Source of the DNA: CAMCXT01 sp046302715
Lineage (GTDB): Bacteria > Bacteroidota > Bacteroidia > M30B66
Assembly (NCBI GenBank): GCA_046302715.1
Contig: JBKCHQ010000290.1
Span: forward strand, 1 to 24,232
Reading direction: 5' to 3'
DNA length: 24,232 nucleotides
The position numbers were made by a program, and so were the translations under genes. Under the pieces are notes generated by a model. It was not told the DNA's origin and made no database searches. It saw only the letters and a list, made by a program, of their open reading frames with translations. Shown here one piece after another: positions 1-7,525 of this stretch (position 1 is the stretch's first letter; each line of letters opens with the position of its first letter).

Positions 1-193
1 ATTTTAAAATTATCAATCCTTGCCCATAAAAACCGCACAATAGGTTAATTTTGGAATCTTGTAAAACTAGATTATGAGTACCGAAAAGCTAATACTGGTA
101 TGTAACGACTCGTGAATGGAATTCTATTCCCCACAAAAGTAACTTTCCCCACAGATTTTGTTACTGATCCCAATTAAGCAGTTTAGCTTATGT
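1..193. other. Non-coding stretch downstream of fabD
   Basis: No convincing gene. The stretch lies beyond the fabD stop and runs to the window edge. It holds two copies of TTCCCCACA, at 127-135 and 145-153, 18 bases apart. A weak inverted repeat AGTAAC/GTTACT surrounds the second copy on the fabD strand and could help end transcription, but no strong terminator is visible. A TAATTTTG box at 46-53 is followed by a 13-codon reading frame at 74-115, which I do not call a gene. Confidence 0.5.
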
Positions 194-1069
194 TCAGCAG
201 CTCTCAGCAATGCATTCTGGCGCTATTTTTTTTACGAGGCCCTGTAAAACCTTGCCAGGCCCACACTCCATAAATACTGAGGCTCCATCCCTATGCATGT
301 TTTGAACGCATTGGGTCCAACGCACCGGTGCCGTTAGTTGTGCAATTAGGTTTGCCTTTATTGTAGCTGGATCGATGCTCGCCTCGGCGTTCACATTTTG
401 ATAAACCGGGCAAATCGGTACATTAAATTCTGTTTTAGCAATTGCTTCTTCCAATGCTTTTCGTGCAGGTTCCATCAAAGGCGAGTGAAATGCTCCGCCT
501 ACTTGAAGGGGCAATGCTCTTTTTGCTCCTGCACCTTTTAGAAGATCGCAGGCTGCATGTATTCCATCAATACTGCCCGATATTACAAGCTGACCGGGGC
601 AATTATAATTGGCCGCAACCACAGTTTCATGAGTTATTCCCGTACAAATTTCCTCAACCCGTGCATCTTCAAGTCCTAAAATGGCCGCCATGGTTCCCGG
701 ATTTTGCTCGCAGGCATCTTGCATTGCCAAAGCGCGTTTATAAACAAGGCTTAACCCTGCCTCAAAGCTCAGGCACTTGTTAACTACCAGTGCTGAAAAC
801 TCGCCGAGTGAGTGTCCGGCTACCATATCGGGCTGGTTTGCTACATTACATAAAGCGCTGATTACAGAGTGAAGAAATACTGCGGGCTGTGTTACTTTTG
901 TTTGCCGTAGGTCTTCTTCTGTTCCGTTAAACATTATGTCTGTTATCCGAAACCCCAAAACAGAATTTGCCTTTTCAAATAGAGCTTTAGCCTGTTCGTT
1001 TTGTTCGTAAAGTTCTTTGCCCATCCCGGAGAATTGGGCACCTTGTCCGGGGAATATCAATGCAGTCAT
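194..1069 (-). CDS. fabD: Malonyl-CoA:ACP transacylase (FabD)
   Basis: FabD moves the malonyl group from malonyl-CoA to acyl carrier protein, supplying the extender unit for type II fatty acid synthesis in the cytoplasm. The 291 residues match the usual length of about 300-310. Seen in the protein: the N-terminal GQGAQ motif (residues 8-12), the nucleophile elbow GHSLG with Ser87, an arginine at 112 in the place of the malonate-binding Arg, and the catalytic histidine in GAFHS (His195). The ATG at 1067-1069 begins right at the family's N-terminal strand, so the start is firm. The gene stands alone in view and diverges from porQ across about 150 bases. A TAAGTTTG -7 box lies 58 bases upstream. 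No other fatty-acid genes are visible nearby. Confidence 0.96.
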   Translation of the reverse strand: MTALIFPGQGAQFSGMGKELYEQNEQAKALFEKANSVLGFRITDIMFNGTEEDLRQTKVTQPAVFLHSVISALCNVANQPDMVAGHSLGEFSALVVNKCLSFEAGLSLVYKRALAMQDACEQNPGTMAAILGLEDARVEEICTGITHETVVAANYNCPGQLVISGSIDGIHAACDLLKGAGAKRALPLQVGGAFHSPLMEPARKALEEAIAKTEFNVPICPVYQNVNAEASIDPATIKANLIAQLTAPVRWTQCVQNMHRDGASVFMECGPGKVLQGLVKKIAPECIAESC

Positions 1070-1127
1070 ATAAGTTATTTAAAAGTCTGAGTCTTTAAAA
1101 ACGATTTTAGGGTTGCTGTGATGGCTA

Positions 1128-1135
1128 CAAACTTA
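1128..1135 (-). promoter_or_regulatory. Probable fabD promoter, -7 box TAAGTTTG
   Basis: On the minus strand this reads TAAGTTTG, a perfect match to the Bacteroidota -7 consensus TAnnTTTG. It would give a 5' leader of roughly 50-55 bases before the fabD ATG. I see no clear TTG at the -33 position, so only the -7 element is supported. Confidence 0.5.
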
Positions 1136-1211
1136 CATAATTCTTTTGCCTGTTAAAATCGTGAACCTGCAAAACAGTCCAACTAAACGTACATTCTCCA
1201 TCACATTTTTA

Positions 1212-1219
1212 TACATTTA
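1212..1219 (+). promoter_or_regulatory. Probable porQ -7 box (TACATTTA), four bases before the start
   Basis: TACATTTA differs from TAnnTTTG only in its last base. Exactly four bases (CCCC) separate it from the GTG at 1224. The same spacing is found at ispH and at the first M16 protease. If it acts as a -7 box, transcription should begin at or next to the start codon. No -33 TTG is seen. Confidence 0.45.
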
Positions 1220-1223
1220 CCCC

Positions 1224-2264
1224 GTGAAAAAAGTTCTCCTTGCCATTTTTATTTTATTGGAGCTAAATGGCTGGGCCCAAATTGGCGGGCAAAATATTTA
1301 TCGTTTTTTAAATCTTCCGGTTTCGTCAAGACTGTTGGCGTTTGGAGGCAGACAGGTATCCTTGCGCGACGATGATGTGGGGATGGCATATATGAACCCG
1401 GGATTGCTCAATCCAACCATGCACAATAATATGATGCTTAGCTTTAGCGATTATTTTGGTGGAGTCAATTACGGATATGCCGCGTATGCTTATAGTTTGA
1501 ATAAAATTGGTACGTTACACGGAGGTGTTCAATTTGTAGATTACGGAACTTTCGACCGAACCGATAATACGGGTGCTGTAAACGGTCAGTTTTCTGCGGG
1601 TGAATATTGCCTGACTACCGGAATTGGTCGCCAAATGGATTCTCTTTTTTCAGTGGGAGTTAATTTAAAAACCATCTTCTCCAGTTTGGAAAATTATACT
1701 TCCTGGGGCATAGCTACCGATTTTGGAGCTTCTTACCGCAGCAAGTCAAAATTATTTGAGGCGGGAGTAGTAATGCGTAATTTTGGTTGGCAAATAAGCT
1801 CTTACACACAAGGCAATCGCGAACCGCTGCCTTTTGAATTTACTGCCGGAATTTCGGGTAGGCTTAAACATGTTCCGCTGCGTCTTTCGCTTACTGCACA
1901 TAACTTGCAACAACCCGATTTAACCTATCGCGATCCCTCAATTCCGGAACAAACCGTTGATCCTCTTTCAGGAGATACCATTGTGAATAAGATATCCTTT
2001 GCCAATAAGGTGATGCGACATGCTATTGCAGCTGCCGAGTTTCAAATTGCCAAAGGATTTGCCTTTAGAGTAGGGTATAACTACCAGCGGCGTCAGGAAA
2101 TGAAGGTGGCCGGTCGTTTGGGAACGGTGGGTATTTCTTGGGGGCTCGCCTTTAAGGTGTACAAATTTTCTTGCGCTTATTCCCGCTCCGCATACCATTT
2201 GGCCGGCTCTCCCAATCAAATTACTCTTGCATTTAAACTTTCTGAGTTTTATACCCGCAAATAA
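1224..2264 (+). CDS. porQ: Type IX secretion system protein PorQ
   Basis: PorQ is an outer-membrane beta-barrel protein of the T9SS attachment complex; in Porphyromonas gingivalis it anchors PorZ at the cell surface. The protein has an N-terminal signal peptide (about residues 1-19, ending WAQ), then a barrel-like series of alternating strands. The segment with RDDDVGMAYMNPGLLN is typical of the PorQ/PorV/FadL-like group. The frame is open from a TTG at 1146, but I place the start at the GTG at 1224. That choice puts the signal peptide at the N-terminus (346 residues) and the start just behind a promoter-like box. cmk begins five bases after the stop. The porQ-cmk-ispH order also occurs, as I recall, in P. 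gingivalis, which supports the name. Confidence 0.88.
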   Translation: MKKVLLAIFILLELNGWAQIGGQNIYRFLNLPVSSRLLAFGGRQVSLRDDDVGMAYMNPGLLNPTMHNNMMLSFSDYFGGVNYGYAAYAYSLNKIGTLHGGVQFVDYGTFDRTDNTGAVNGQFSAGEYCLTTGIGRQMDSLFSVGVNLKTIFSSLENYTSWGIATDFGASYRSKSKLFEAGVVMRNFGWQISSYTQGNREPLPFEFTAGISGRLKHVPLRLSLTAHNLQQPDLTYRDPSIPEQTVDPLSGDTIVNKISFANKVMRHAIAAAEFQIAKGFAFRVGYNYQRRQEMKVAGRLGTVGISWGLAFKVYKFSCAYSRSAYHLAGSPNQITLAFKLSEFYTRK

Positions 2265-2269
2265 TTATA

Positions 2270-2983
2270 ATGAGTGCCCGTAAAATAACCATAGCTATCG
2301 ACGGCTATTCTTCTTGTGGTAAATCAACCATCGCGCGCGCGCTTGCCGAACGTTTGTCGTATAATTATGTAGATACCGGTGCAATGTACCGGGCTGTTAC
2401 ATTATATGCATTACGAAACGGACTGATTAACGGAAAACAACTCGATGTAGAAGGATTAATTGAAACACTCGACACCCTTGATATTCAGTTTGTTTTTAAT
2501 CCAGAAACACGAGTTTCGGAAATATTATTGAATGGAGAAAACGTTGAAAACTACATTCGCCAAATGGATGTTAATGATTGGGTAAGTCAGGTGAGTGCTG
2601 TTGCCGAGGTACGCAGAAAAATGGTACGCCTGCAGCAGGAAATGGGAAAAGGTAAAGGCGTGGCAATGGACGGTCGTGATATTGGCACCGATGTGTTTCC
2701 TGACGCAGAACTAAAAATATTTATGACCGCAGAACCCGACATTCGTGCCCGGAGAAGGTTTGATGAGCTGGTTTTGAAAAATATTCCTACACCTATTGAG
2801 GTGGTTAAAGCGAATTTATTGGCCAGAGATACCGAGGATATGACCCGTGTAGAAAGCCCCCTGCGAAAAGCAAAGGATGCTATTATTCTCGATAATTCGC
2901 ATTTAAGCAGAGAGCAACAGCTCGAATATGTCTACAATCTGGCTATACAGTTGATTCAAAGAAAGAAAACTGGAGTTTTATAG
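2270..2983 (+). CDS. cmk: Cytidylate kinase
   Basis: This enzyme phosphorylates CMP and dCMP with ATP in cytoplasmic pyrimidine salvage and synthesis. The 237 residues fit the bacterial family (about 220-230). Visible motifs are the P-loop GYSSCGKST (residues 12-20), the nucleotide-binding segment DTGAMYRAVT, the DGRDIGTDVFP segment, and an arginine-rich lid region around RARRRFDE. The ATG at 2270 lies five bases after the porQ stop, so the gene is almost certainly co-transcribed with porQ. ispH follows after 40 bases and has its own promoter-like box. No oddities. Confidence 0.96.
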   Translation: MSARKITIAIDGYSSCGKSTIARALAERLSYNYVDTGAMYRAVTLYALRNGLINGKQLDVEGLIETLDTLDIQFVFNPETRVSEILLNGENVENYIRQMDVNDWVSQVSAVAEVRRKMVRLQQEMGKGKGVAMDGRDIGTDVFPDAELKIFMTAEPDIRARRRFDELVLKNIPTPIEVVKANLLARDTEDMTRVESPLRKAKDAIILDNSHLSREQQLEYVYNLAIQLIQRKKTGVL

Positions 2984-3011
2984 TTGAATTTTCTATCGGA
3001 ATTAATTTTTT

Positions 3012-3019
3012 TACATTTG
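3012..3019 (+). promoter_or_regulatory. Probable ispH -7 box (TACATTTG), four bases before the ATG
   Basis: TACATTTG is a perfect TAnnTTTG match. Only TAGC separates it from the ATG at 3024, so transcription would start at about the A of the ATG. A TTG at 2984-2986 is 25 bases upstream, longer than the usual 17-23 spacing, so the -33 element is doubtful. Confidence 0.55.
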
Positions 3020-3023
3020 TAGC

Positions 3024-3911
3024 ATGGAAGTGACTATTGATGTCAATTCCGGCTTTTGCTTCGGCGTCGTTTTTGCGATTCAGATGGCCGAGGATGAGTT
3101 GGAACAGTCGGGGAGTTTATACTGTTTGGGCGATATTGTTCATAACAATATGGAGGTGGAACGTTTACAGGCCAAAGGGCTGAAAATTATCAATCATGAT
3201 GAATTCAAAAATCTGAGAGATACCAAAGTGCTGATTCGAGCACATGGGGAACCCCCCGAAACATACAAAACAGCTATTGAAAATAATATAGAACTCATTG
3301 ATGCTTCATGCCCCGTAGTTCTTAAGCTTCAAAACCGAATCCGCACCGGTTTTAACCATATTGGAGAAGGGCAGATTGTAGTGTATGGAAAAGAAGGGCA
3401 TGCCGAGGTGAATGGTTTAGTGGGGCAAACTAACGGAAGTGCCATTATTGTAGATGCGTTGTCAGATTTAGATCGGCTGGATTATAGCCGTCCGATACAA
3501 TTTTTCTCGCAAACTACCCAACCTACCGAGGGCTTCAAAAAAATGAAGGCTGAGATTGAGCGACGTATTCTTGAAGCGGGCGGTGCCGATAGCGAATTGC
3601 TGGAATCGAACGATACCTTATGCAGGCAAGTGTCAAATCGTGAGCCTCAGTTGCGTGACTTTGCAGCATCAAATGATCTGGTGCTTTTTGTGAGCGGTAA
3701 GAAAAGTTCCAACGGTAAAGTGTTATTTGATGTTTGTAAGGCGGTAAATCCACGAACGTATTTTGTTTCTGAGTGGACTGATGTGCAACATGACTGGTTT
3801 GAAAATACTGACCGTATTGGCATCTGTGGGGCAACATCGACCCCGATGTGGTTTATGGAAGAAATAGCTTCCAAGCTAAAGCACTCATTTGCAGAAAATA
3901 TAAATTCCTAA
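3024..3911 (+). CDS. ispH: 4-hydroxy-3-methylbut-2-enyl diphosphate reductase (IspH/LytB)
   Basis: IspH is the last enzyme of the MEP isoprenoid pathway. It reduces HMBPP to IPP and DMAPP with a [4Fe-4S] cluster. The three cluster cysteines are present: Cys12 in SGFCFGV, Cys96 in DASCPVV and Cys200 in DTLCRQ. The substrate-site histidines and glutamate are seen in HNNMEV, RAHGEPP and GKEGHAEVNG. The length of 295 is normal. The segment around Cys200 (CRQVSNREPQ) differs from the enterobacterial TxxRQ-type sequence, and I believe this form is usual in Bacteroidota. DMAPP made here is also the substrate of MiaA, encoded at 11193-12107. The ATG at 3024 directly follows a TACATTTG box. Confidence 0.95.
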   Translation: MEVTIDVNSGFCFGVVFAIQMAEDELEQSGSLYCLGDIVHNNMEVERLQAKGLKIINHDEFKNLRDTKVLIRAHGEPPETYKTAIENNIELIDASCPVVLKLQNRIRTGFNHIGEGQIVVYGKEGHAEVNGLVGQTNGSAIIVDALSDLDRLDYSRPIQFFSQTTQPTEGFKKMKAEIERRILEAGGADSELLESNDTLCRQVSNREPQLRDFAASNDLVLFVSGKKSSNGKVLFDVCKAVNPRTYFVSEWTDVQHDWFENTDRIGICGATSTPMWFMEEIASKLKHSFAENINS

Positions 3912-3940
3912 TAAGGAGTTTTTTCGGTAAAATATTTTGT

Positions 3941-3948
3941 TAAATTTG
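3941..3948 (+). promoter_or_regulatory. Probable rpsA promoter, -7 box TAAATTTG
   Basis: TAAATTTG matches TAnnTTTG and lies between ispH and rpsA. The predicted start of transcription is at about 3952-3954, giving a leader of roughly 60 bases that opens with a hairpin. Upstream there is a T-run but no clear TTG at the -33 distance. Confidence 0.55.
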
Positions 3949-3953
3949 CAGCC

Positions 3954-3983
3954 CCTTGAAAGTCAAGGAGTGTGCCTGGCACA
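3954..3983 (+). promoter_or_regulatory. Two tandem hairpins in the rpsA leader
   Basis: Two adjacent inverted repeats lie just after the predicted transcription start. The first is CCTTGA-AAG-TCAAGG (3954-3968). The second is TGTGCC-T-GGCACA (3971-3983), which would fold as a 4-5 bp stem with a 3-5 base loop. An AAGGAG sequence (3965-3970) spans the base of the first stem. The true start codon is 30 bases further on. S1 proteins are known to control their own synthesis in other bacteria, but a role for these hairpins here is inference. Confidence 0.45.
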
Positions 3984-4013
3984 TCATGTTTAACAATTTT
4001 AATTATTGACGTA

Positions 4014-5900
4014 ATGTCAGATTCAAATCAGGAAACTCCTGAAATCATCGCAACCGAAACGGTTGCAGAACAAAAACCCGTAAAAACCCGCAGTGCAGCA
4101 TCAGTCAACGATTTTGACTGGAATTCGGTGGGTAAAAAATCATCAACCTACAGCAGCGAGGAGCGCTCCAAAATGGAAACGCTTTACGAAAAATCGCTCA
4201 GTTCTATCACGGAACACGAAGTGGTTATGGGAACTATCGTTGCCCTCACCAGCAAAGACGCTGTAGTAAACATCGGTTATAAATCCGATGGTATCGTGCC
4301 GCTTTCTGAATTGAGGTACAACACTGAAATTAAGGTAGGCGATACCCTCGAAGTGTATATCGAAAGCAAGGAAGATCGCGGTGGTCAGCTCTTATTGTCG
4401 CACAAAAGAGCACGTTCACTCAAATCTTGGGATCGTGTTAATGAAGCCCTTGAAAGTGATGAAATCATTAAAGGATATGTGAAGTGCCGCACAAAAGGCG
4501 GATTAATTGTAGATGTATTTGGCATCGAAGCCTTCCTTCCGGGATCGCAAATTGATGTAAAGCCTATCCGCGATTATGATGTGTATGTGGGCAAGTCGAT
4601 GGAATTCAAAGTGGTGAAAATCAATAAAGAATTCAAAAACGTTGTAGTGTCGCACAAAGCGCTTATCGAAGAAGAGCTTGAGGCGCAAAAAACAGAGATT
4701 ATTTCTAAACTTGAAAAAGGTCAGGTACTCGAAGGGGTGGTTAAAAATATCACTTCATATGGGGTATTCATCGACCTTGGCGGAGTTGATGGTTTAATTC
4801 ACATTACCGACCTTAGCTGGGGCCGTATCAACCATCCTGAAGAGGTGGTGAAACTCGATGAGAAAATCCAGGTGGTTATTCTAGATTTCGACGAAGGTAA
4901 AAAACGCATTGCCTTAGGTTTGAAACAACTTACCCCGCATCCATGGGATAAAGTAGATTCTAACCTGCAAGTAGGTGATAAGGTAAAAGGTAAAGTGGTG
5001 GTTATTGCAGACTACGGTGCATTTATCGAAATTGAGCCTGGCTTCGAAGGCTTGGTGCATGTTTCTGAAATGTCCTGGTCTCAGCATCTGCGTTCAGCTC
5101 AAGATTTCCTTAAGGTTGGAGAAGACGTGGAGTGTTTAGTGTTAAGCATCGATCGCGAGGAGCGCAAAATGTCATTGGGCATTAAGCAGCTTATGCCAGA
5201 TCCTTGGTCTGAGATTGAATCTAAATATCCCGTTAATTCTAAGCATACAGCCAAGGTTAGAAACTTTACCAATTTTGGTGTATTCGTAGAACTTGAAGAA
5301 GGTGTTGACGGCTTAATTCATATTTCAGATTTAAGCTGGAATAAAAAGATTAAGCACCCTAGTGAATTTACCAAAGTAGGTGAAACTATTGAAGTGGTAG
5401 TACTTGATTCTGATCGCGAAAACCGCCGCTTAAGTTTAGGTCATAAGCAGCTTGAAGAAAATCCATGGGATGTGTTTGAGACCATCTTCAATGAAGGTGC
5501 CGTTCATCAGGGGACAGTAATAAGCGTTAATGATAAGGGAGCTGTAGTTTCTTTGCCATATGGCGTGGAGGGCTTTGCACCTAGCAAACATCTCATTAAA
5601 GAGGATGGAACTAATGCAAAAGTTGAAGACGTTCTCGATTTCAAAGTAATTGAGTTTTCTAAGGACAGCAAGAAGATTATCGTTTCTCACGCCCGTACGC
5701 ATGAGGCTGAAAAGCCTGGTGATAAAGGCGGTAAAGAAAATGCCGAGAACGATACGAAAAAGGCCGTTAAGAAAATCAAAGACAACCTTGAAAAATCAAC
5801 TTTGGGCGACTTAAGTGTTCTTTCAAACCTAAAATCCGAAATGGAAGAACAGGAGCAGAAAGAAAAAAAGAAAGCAGCTCCGAAGAAAAAGGACGAATAA
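4014..5900 (+). CDS. rpsA: 30S ribosomal protein S1
   Basis: S1 binds mRNA on the small ribosomal subunit and helps initiation, which matters especially in bacteria that make little use of Shine-Dalgarno pairing. I see six S1 (OB-fold) repeats at about residues 66-135, 148-215, 236-305, 320-392, 407-477 and 494-560. Repeats 3-5 carry the classic GVFI/GAFIE core and end in GLKQL, GIKQL and GHKQL. A charged lysine/glutamate-rich tail fills residues 562-628. The open frame extends upstream to a GTG at 3972, but that codon sits inside a leader hairpin. The ATG at 4014 gives MSDSNQETPE, an acidic start followed by a linker, and is preferred. The gene appears monocistronic, with its own promoter and terminator. 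Confidence 0.95.
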   Translation: MSDSNQETPEIIATETVAEQKPVKTRSAASVNDFDWNSVGKKSSTYSSEERSKMETLYEKSLSSITEHEVVMGTIVALTSKDAVVNIGYKSDGIVPLSELRYNTEIKVGDTLEVYIESKEDRGGQLLLSHKRARSLKSWDRVNEALESDEIIKGYVKCRTKGGLIVDVFGIEAFLPGSQIDVKPIRDYDVYVGKSMEFKVVKINKEFKNVVVSHKALIEEELEAQKTEIISKLEKGQVLEGVVKNITSYGVFIDLGGVDGLIHITDLSWGRINHPEEVVKLDEKIQVVILDFDEGKKRIALGLKQLTPHPWDKVDSNLQVGDKVKGKVVVIADYGAFIEIEPGFEGLVHVSEMSWSQHLRSAQDFLKVGEDVECLVLSIDREERKMSLGIKQLMPDPWSEIESKYPVNSKHTAKVRNFTNFGVFVELEEGVDGLIHISDLSWNKKIKHPSEFTKVGETIEVVVLDSDRENRRLSLGHKQLEENPWDVFETIFNEGAVHQGTVISVNDKGAVVSLPYGVEGFAPSKHLIKEDGTNAKVEDVLDFKVIEFSKDSKKIIVSHARTHEAEKPGDKGGKENAENDTKKAVKKIKDNLEKSTLGDLSVLSNLKSEMEEQEQKEKKKAAPKKKDE

Positions 5901-5924
5901 CTTGATAATTTATTACGATGAGTT

Positions 5925-5957
5925 AAAGCGCCTTGGAATTTCCAGGGCGCTTTTTTT
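5925..5957 (+). terminator. Rho-independent terminator after rpsA
   Basis: The perfect stem AAAGCGCC / GGCGCTTT continues inward through a T-G pair and TGG/CCA to a small AATTT loop. A run of seven T residues starts at 5951. It lies 25 bases after the rpsA stop and just before the pyrR promoter box, separating the two transcripts. Confidence 0.88.
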
Positions 5958-5975
5958 ATGCTTCGTTTCATTCCT

Positions 5976-5983
5976 TATCTTTG
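5976..5983 (+). promoter_or_regulatory. Probable pyrR promoter, -7 box TATCTTTG
   Basis: TATCTTTG matches TAnnTTTG and ends eight bases before the pyrR ATG. The mRNA would carry a leader of only about four bases. No -33 TTG is clear; the region at that distance is the T-tract of the rpsA terminator. Confidence 0.5.
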
Positions 5984-5991
5984 CCTTATAA

Positions 5992-6537
5992 ATGGGTTCA
6001 ACACGCACCGTACTATCCGAAGACGTTTTTACGCTGGTAAAGGCACGGCTGGCTTTTGAGTTAATTGAGAATCATGATGATTTTGAGGATACAGTACTCA
6101 TTGGCCTTCAACCTAGAGGAGTACTTTTGGCCCGAACCATAAAAGCTTTTTTAGAGCAGGAATTGGGTAAAGTACTTGTTTATGGCGAGCTCGATATTAC
6201 ATTTTTTAGGGATGATTTCCGCCAAAAAAATTTAATTCCCAGTTCAACCCGCATTGATTTTATAACCGAGGGTAAAAAAGTTATTTTAATTGATGACGTT
6301 ATGTACACCGGCAGAAGTGTGCGTGCCGCGCTTGACGCCATACAGCAATTTGGCCGACCTTCACGTATCGAGTTAATGGTATTGGTAGATCGGCGATGGA
6401 GTAGAGAAATTCCTGTTTCCCCAGATTACTGGGGGATACAGGTAGATACTGTTTTTAACGAAAGCATACGATTAAATTGGAACGAACCACAGAATGCCGC
6501 AGAGGTGGTGTTACACACTAAACATAAAATCGACTAA
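5992..6537 (+). CDS. pyrR: Bifunctional PyrR (pyrimidine regulator / uracil phosphoribosyltransferase)
   Basis: The type I phosphoribosyltransferase fold and the PRPP loop VILIDDVMYTGRSVRAAL (about residues 96-113) identify PyrR, together with the 181-residue length usual for the family. PyrR proteins convert uracil and PRPP to UMP. In Bacillus they also bind the pyr mRNA leader to cause attenuation. The gene is fused by overlap to pyrB: the TAA stop shares its last A with the pyrB ATG, in TAATG at 6535-6539. The position directly upstream of aspartate transcarbamoylase supports PyrR over other phosphoribosyltransferases. No PyrR-binding leader is seen, so the regulatory role is uncertain in this organism. 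Confidence 0.9.
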   Translation: MGSTRTVLSEDVFTLVKARLAFELIENHDDFEDTVLIGLQPRGVLLARTIKAFLEQELGKVLVYGELDITFFRDDFRQKNLIPSSTRIDFITEGKKVILIDDVMYTGRSVRAALDAIQQFGRPSRIELMVLVDRRWSREIPVSPDYWGIQVDTVFNESIRLNWNEPQNAAEVVLHTKHKID

Positions 6538-7469
6538 TGCTCGGAGTACGTCATTTATTAGGCATCAAATACCTCAGCAAGCGTGATATTGAATTGATTC
6601 TGCAAACGGCAGACACTTTTCTCGATGTAATTAATCGCCCCATTAAAAAGGTGCCCTCGCTAAGAGACATCACCATTGTGAATTTGTTTTTCGAAAACTC
6701 TACCCGAACCCGCATATCGTTTGAGCTGGCCGAAAAACGTCTCTCTGCCGATGTGCTAAACTTTACTGCATCTTCATCTTCCGTCTCAAAGGGAGAAACG
6801 CTGGTGGATACGGTCAATAATATTTTGGCCATGAAGGTAGATATGGTGGTAATGCGCCATCCTCAAGCAGGAGCAGCACATTTTTTATCGGAGCGGGTAA
6901 ATTCTATCATTGTAAATGCTGGCGACGGCGCCCACGAACATCCTACACAGGCCCTCCTCGACGCTTACACCATATCTAAAAAGCTGGGTACTCTTCAAGA
7001 TAAGCGTGTGCTCATTGTGGGCGATATTCTGCATTCAAGGGTGGCATTATCCAATATTTTTTGCTTGCAAAAAATGGGGGCAAAAGTTAGCGTCTGTGGC
7101 CCGCCTACCTTAATTCCACGTTATTTGCATACGCTTGGCGTAAGGGTCGAAACCCACCTTGAAACTGCATTGAAAAACTGCGACGCAGTGAATATGCTTC
7201 GCATCCAGCTCGAACGGCAGGATACCCGATATTTCCCATCCATTCAAGAATATACGCGTCTGTTTCAATTAAATGCTCAAATGCTTGAGCGCCTCGATTC
7301 GGTACCGCTCATTATGCATCCAGGGCCCATCAATAGGGGCGTTGAAATAAGTTCGGAATTGGCCGACGGGAAGCATTCGGTAATTTTAGATCAGGTGGAA
7401 TATGGAGTTGCGGTGCGTATGGCCGTGTTGTATCTTCTGGCAGGTCGAAATCTTTCGGATGCGGTGTAA
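6537..7469 (+). CDS. pyrB: Aspartate carbamoyltransferase catalytic subunit
   Basis: PyrB joins carbamoyl phosphate and aspartate to make N-carbamoyl aspartate, the committed step of pyrimidine synthesis. The protein has 310 residues and all family signatures: the carbamoyl-phosphate motif STRTRISFE (about residues 54-62), SVSKGET in the 80s loop, HEHPTQALLDAYT, and the aspartate-domain MHPGPINRGVE near the C-terminus. It overlaps pyrR by one base, implying translational coupling. No pyrI regulatory-subunit gene follows; a STAS-domain gene comes next with its own promoter. The enzyme is therefore either the unregulated trimeric type or has its partner elsewhere. Confidence 0.96.
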   Translation: MLGVRHLLGIKYLSKRDIELILQTADTFLDVINRPIKKVPSLRDITIVNLFFENSTRTRISFELAEKRLSADVLNFTASSSSVSKGETLVDTVNNILAMKVDMVVMRHPQAGAAHFLSERVNSIIVNAGDGAHEHPTQALLDAYTISKKLGTLQDKRVLIVGDILHSRVALSNIFCLQKMGAKVSVCGPPTLIPRYLHTLGVRVETHLETALKNCDAVNMLRIQLERQDTRYFPSIQEYTRLFQLNAQMLERLDSVPLIMHPGPINRGVEISSELADGKHSVILDQVEYGVAVRMAVLYLLAGRNLSDAV

Positions 7470-7476
7470 TATTGTA

Positions 7477-7508
7477 TTTGTAGGTTAATGAGTTTTTGCG
7501 TAGGTTTG
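7477..7508 (+). promoter_or_regulatory. Promoter of the STAS gene (TTTG-N20-TAGGTTTG)
   Basis: TTTG at 7477-7480 and TAGGTTTG at 7501-7508 are separated by 20 bases. Both elements and the spacing match the Bacteroidota -33/-7 promoter consensus. The expected leader is about 13 bases before the ATG at 7526. This promoter lets the STAS gene be expressed apart from pyrRB. Confidence 0.65.
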
Positions 7509-7525
7509 AACAAAGTTTACAAGGT

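Noticed and set aside
20..115. TTG-N23-TAATTTTG promoter-like pair followed by a 13-codon reading frame (74-115)
   Set aside because: The peptide MSTEKLILVCNDS matches nothing I know, and the transcript would run antisense into fabD with no downstream gene to control. The spacing is at the edge of the allowed range.
127..153. Replication origin, suggested by paired TTCCCCACA
   Set aside because: The sequence deviates from the DnaA box at two positions, only two copies occur, and there is no AT-rich unwinding region with dnaA or dnaN nearby.
442..783. 113-codon plus-strand frame inside fabD
   Set aside because: It is antisense to a clearly coding FabD sequence with all its motifs, and the peptide shows no family features.
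3972..4013. Upstream GTG start for rpsA, preceded by AAGGAG
   Set aside because: The SD-like motif is only about two bases from the GTG, which lies inside a hairpin. The added 14 residues do not look like an S1 N-terminus. The ATG at 4014 fits better.
5925..5957. PyrR-controlled attenuator for pyrR
   Set aside because: The hairpin is a simple strong terminator 25 bases after the rpsA stop, with no alternative antiterminator or PyrR-loop sequence that I can see, and the probable pyrR promoter lies downstream of it.
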